Shown here in pieces: positions 6,225 through 7,080 of a stretch of 7,080 bases of DNA. Made by a program: the position numbers and the translations under genes. The stretch lies in the NCBI GenBank assembly GCA_029933755.1, contig JAOZNO010000070.1, positions 3,406-10,485 on the forward strand. Direction: 5' to 3'. The notes under the pieces were generated by a model that saw only the letters and a list, made by a program, of their open reading frames with translations, did not search any database and was not told where the DNA came from. This DNA is from Bacteroidales bacterium. GTDB lineage: Bacteria > Bacteroidota > Bacteroidia > Bacteroidales > NBLH01. Each line of letters starts with the position of its first letter. The first letter of the stretch is position 1.

Positions 6225-6232
6225 TATTTTTG
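6225..6232 (+). promoter_or_regulatory. Candidate -7 promoter element of the enoyl-CoA hydratase gene
   Basis: The plus strand reads TATTTTTG, a full match to TAnnTTTG, 51 bases before the ATG at 6284. The -33 region shows only a loose TTTTA near 6202-6206. The palindrome at 6240-6263 lies right at or just after the expected transcription start, a position suited to a repressor site. Confidence 0.5.
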
Positions 6233-6239
6233 TATTAAT

Positions 6240-6263
6240 CTGAATAATTCATGAATTAATCAG
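6240..6263. promoter_or_regulatory. 24-bp near-perfect palindrome, candidate operator in the enoyl-CoA hydratase leader
   Basis: The core TAATTCATGAATTA (6245-6258) is a perfect 14-bp palindrome. The symmetry continues outwards to CTGA (6240-6243) and TCAG (6260-6263), with one non-symmetric pair (6244/6259), so 11 of 12 half-site positions match. It begins 7 bases after the candidate -7 element, where a bound dimer would block transcription start. The regulator is unknown; a TetR- or FadR-like sensor of acyl-CoA would be a natural guess only because of the downstream gene. Confidence 0.5.
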
Positions 6264-6283
6264 AAAACCTAAATTATTATCCT

Positions 6284-7063
6284 ATGAACTTTGAAAACAT
6301 ACTTACTGAATCAGAAAATGGAATTTTCATCATAACGATTAACAGACCTAAACAATTAAACGCCTTAACAAAAAGCACGATAAAAGAGGTTGGTGCTGCG
6401 GTAAAAATTGCCAATGGTGACGAAAACATAAGAGGTATTATCATTACCGGAAGTGGTGAAAAGGCATTTATTGCTGGTGCTGATATTAAAGAGTTTGCAA
6501 ATTTCAGTGTAGAGCAAGGTAAAGAGTTATCTGCTCATGGTCATGATGTATTTAATAGTGTTGAAAACAGCCATAAACCAGTTATTGCAGCTGTAAATGG
6601 GTTTGCTCTTGGTGGTGGTTGTGAGTTAGCGATGGCTTGTCATATTCGAATAGCCTCAGATAATGCAAAATTTGGACAACCGGAAGTAAGTCTTGGAGTT
6701 ATCCCCGGTTACGGTGGAACACAAAGAATGGCACAATTAATTGGTAAAAGCAAAGCTTTTGAACTTTTAATGACCGGCGATATGATTGACGCTAATGAAG
6801 CTGAAAGACTGGGCTTGGCAAACCATGTAGTAGAGCAAGCTAATCTAATGGAGTTCACAAAAAAATTACTGACAAAAATTATTAAGAAATCACCATACGC
6901 TATCGGAAAAGTAATAAGCTGTATTAATGACAGTTATAGCAACGACAAAAATGGTTTTGACACAGAAATAAATGAATTTGGCAATTGTTTTGGATCAGCA
7001 GATTTTAAAGAAGGCACAAGCGCTTTTTTGGAAAAAAGAAAAGCAATTTTCACAGGCAAATAA
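6284..7063 (+). CDS. Enoyl-CoA hydratase/isomerase family protein (crotonase, probable 3-hydroxybutyryl-CoA dehydratase type)
   Basis: The protein has 259 residues, the usual length for a single-domain crotonase. It hydrates trans-2-enoyl-CoA to 3-hydroxyacyl-CoA in fatty-acid beta-oxidation or acts on crotonyl-CoA in butanoate metabolism, in the cytoplasm. The CoA-binding and oxyanion segments are visible: NRPKQLNAL (20-28), AFIAGADIKE (61-70) and ALGGGCELAMA (108-118). The two catalytic glutamates are present: Glu114 in GGGCELA and Glu134 in FGQPEVSLGVIPGYGGTQR, corresponding to Glu144 and Glu164 of the rat enzyme. With both glutamates, hydratase activity is more likely than a pure isomerase role. 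Chain length preference cannot be read. The gene is divergent from the lipoprotein gene, and a TAnnTTTG element and a palindrome lie in its leader. No Shine-Dalgarno sequence is present. Only 17 bases follow the stop, so any downstream partner is not visible. Confidence 0.95.
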   Translation: MNFENILTESENGIFIITINRPKQLNALTKSTIKEVGAAVKIANGDENIRGIIITGSGEKAFIAGADIKEFANFSVEQGKELSAHGHDVFNSVENSHKPVIAAVNGFALGGGCELAMACHIRIASDNAKFGQPEVSLGVIPGYGGTQRMAQLIGKSKAFELLMTGDMIDANEAERLGLANHVVEQANLMEFTKKLLTKIIKKSPYAIGKVISCINDSYSNDKNGFDTEINEFGNCFGSADFKEGTSAFLEKRKAIFTGK

Positions 7064-7080
7064 TACAAAATAGTGTTCGT

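Overview
The window looks like chromosomal DNA of an A+T-rich member of the Bacteroidota. The proteins have the flavour of that phylum. Most starts lack a Shine-Dalgarno sequence. Three intergenic regions carry the Bacteroidota -7 promoter element TAnnTTTG at a sensible distance from a start codon. The genus cannot be told from the sequence alone.

The layout is three minus-strand transcription units and one plus-strand gene. (1) Positions 1-2545, minus: a secreted alpha/beta-hydrolase esterase, a membrane-anchored SGNH hydrolase-like protein and an MBOAT acyltransferase cut off by the window edge. The first two genes are coupled by a TAATG overlap, and the third starts 10 bases after the second. 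MBOAT plus an SGNH partner is the usual pairing for O-acylation (usually O-acetylation) of an exported polysaccharide. The esterase could trim the same kind of ester, but that is inference. (2) Positions 2718-4964, minus: an N-acetylmuramoyl-L-alanine amidase with an SH3b domain and no signal peptide, then three small membrane proteins. These are a two-helix protein with a long coiled coil, a protein with an N-terminal signal, a coiled coil and a C-terminal helix, and a three-helix protein. A strong intrinsic terminator at 2641-2681 closes the unit. A leaderless endolysin-type enzyme next to holin-like and spanin-like membrane proteins resembles a phage-type lysis cassette, but no other phage gene is present here. 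This is the most interesting part of the window. (3) Positions 5188-6015, minus: a probable lipoprotein of unknown function with one calcium-loop-like motif next to the anchor. (4) Positions 6284-7063, plus: an enoyl-CoA hydratase of the crotonase family, with a near-perfect palindrome in its leader that may be an operator.

No tRNA, rRNA, CRISPR array, transposase or integrase was seen. No gene-free stretch exceeds 300 bases. The gaps are 2546-2717 (terminator, palindrome, promoter), 4965-5187 (A+T-rich, weak promoter candidate, no convincing terminator for the lipoprotein gene) and 6016-6283 (two divergent promoter candidates and the palindrome).
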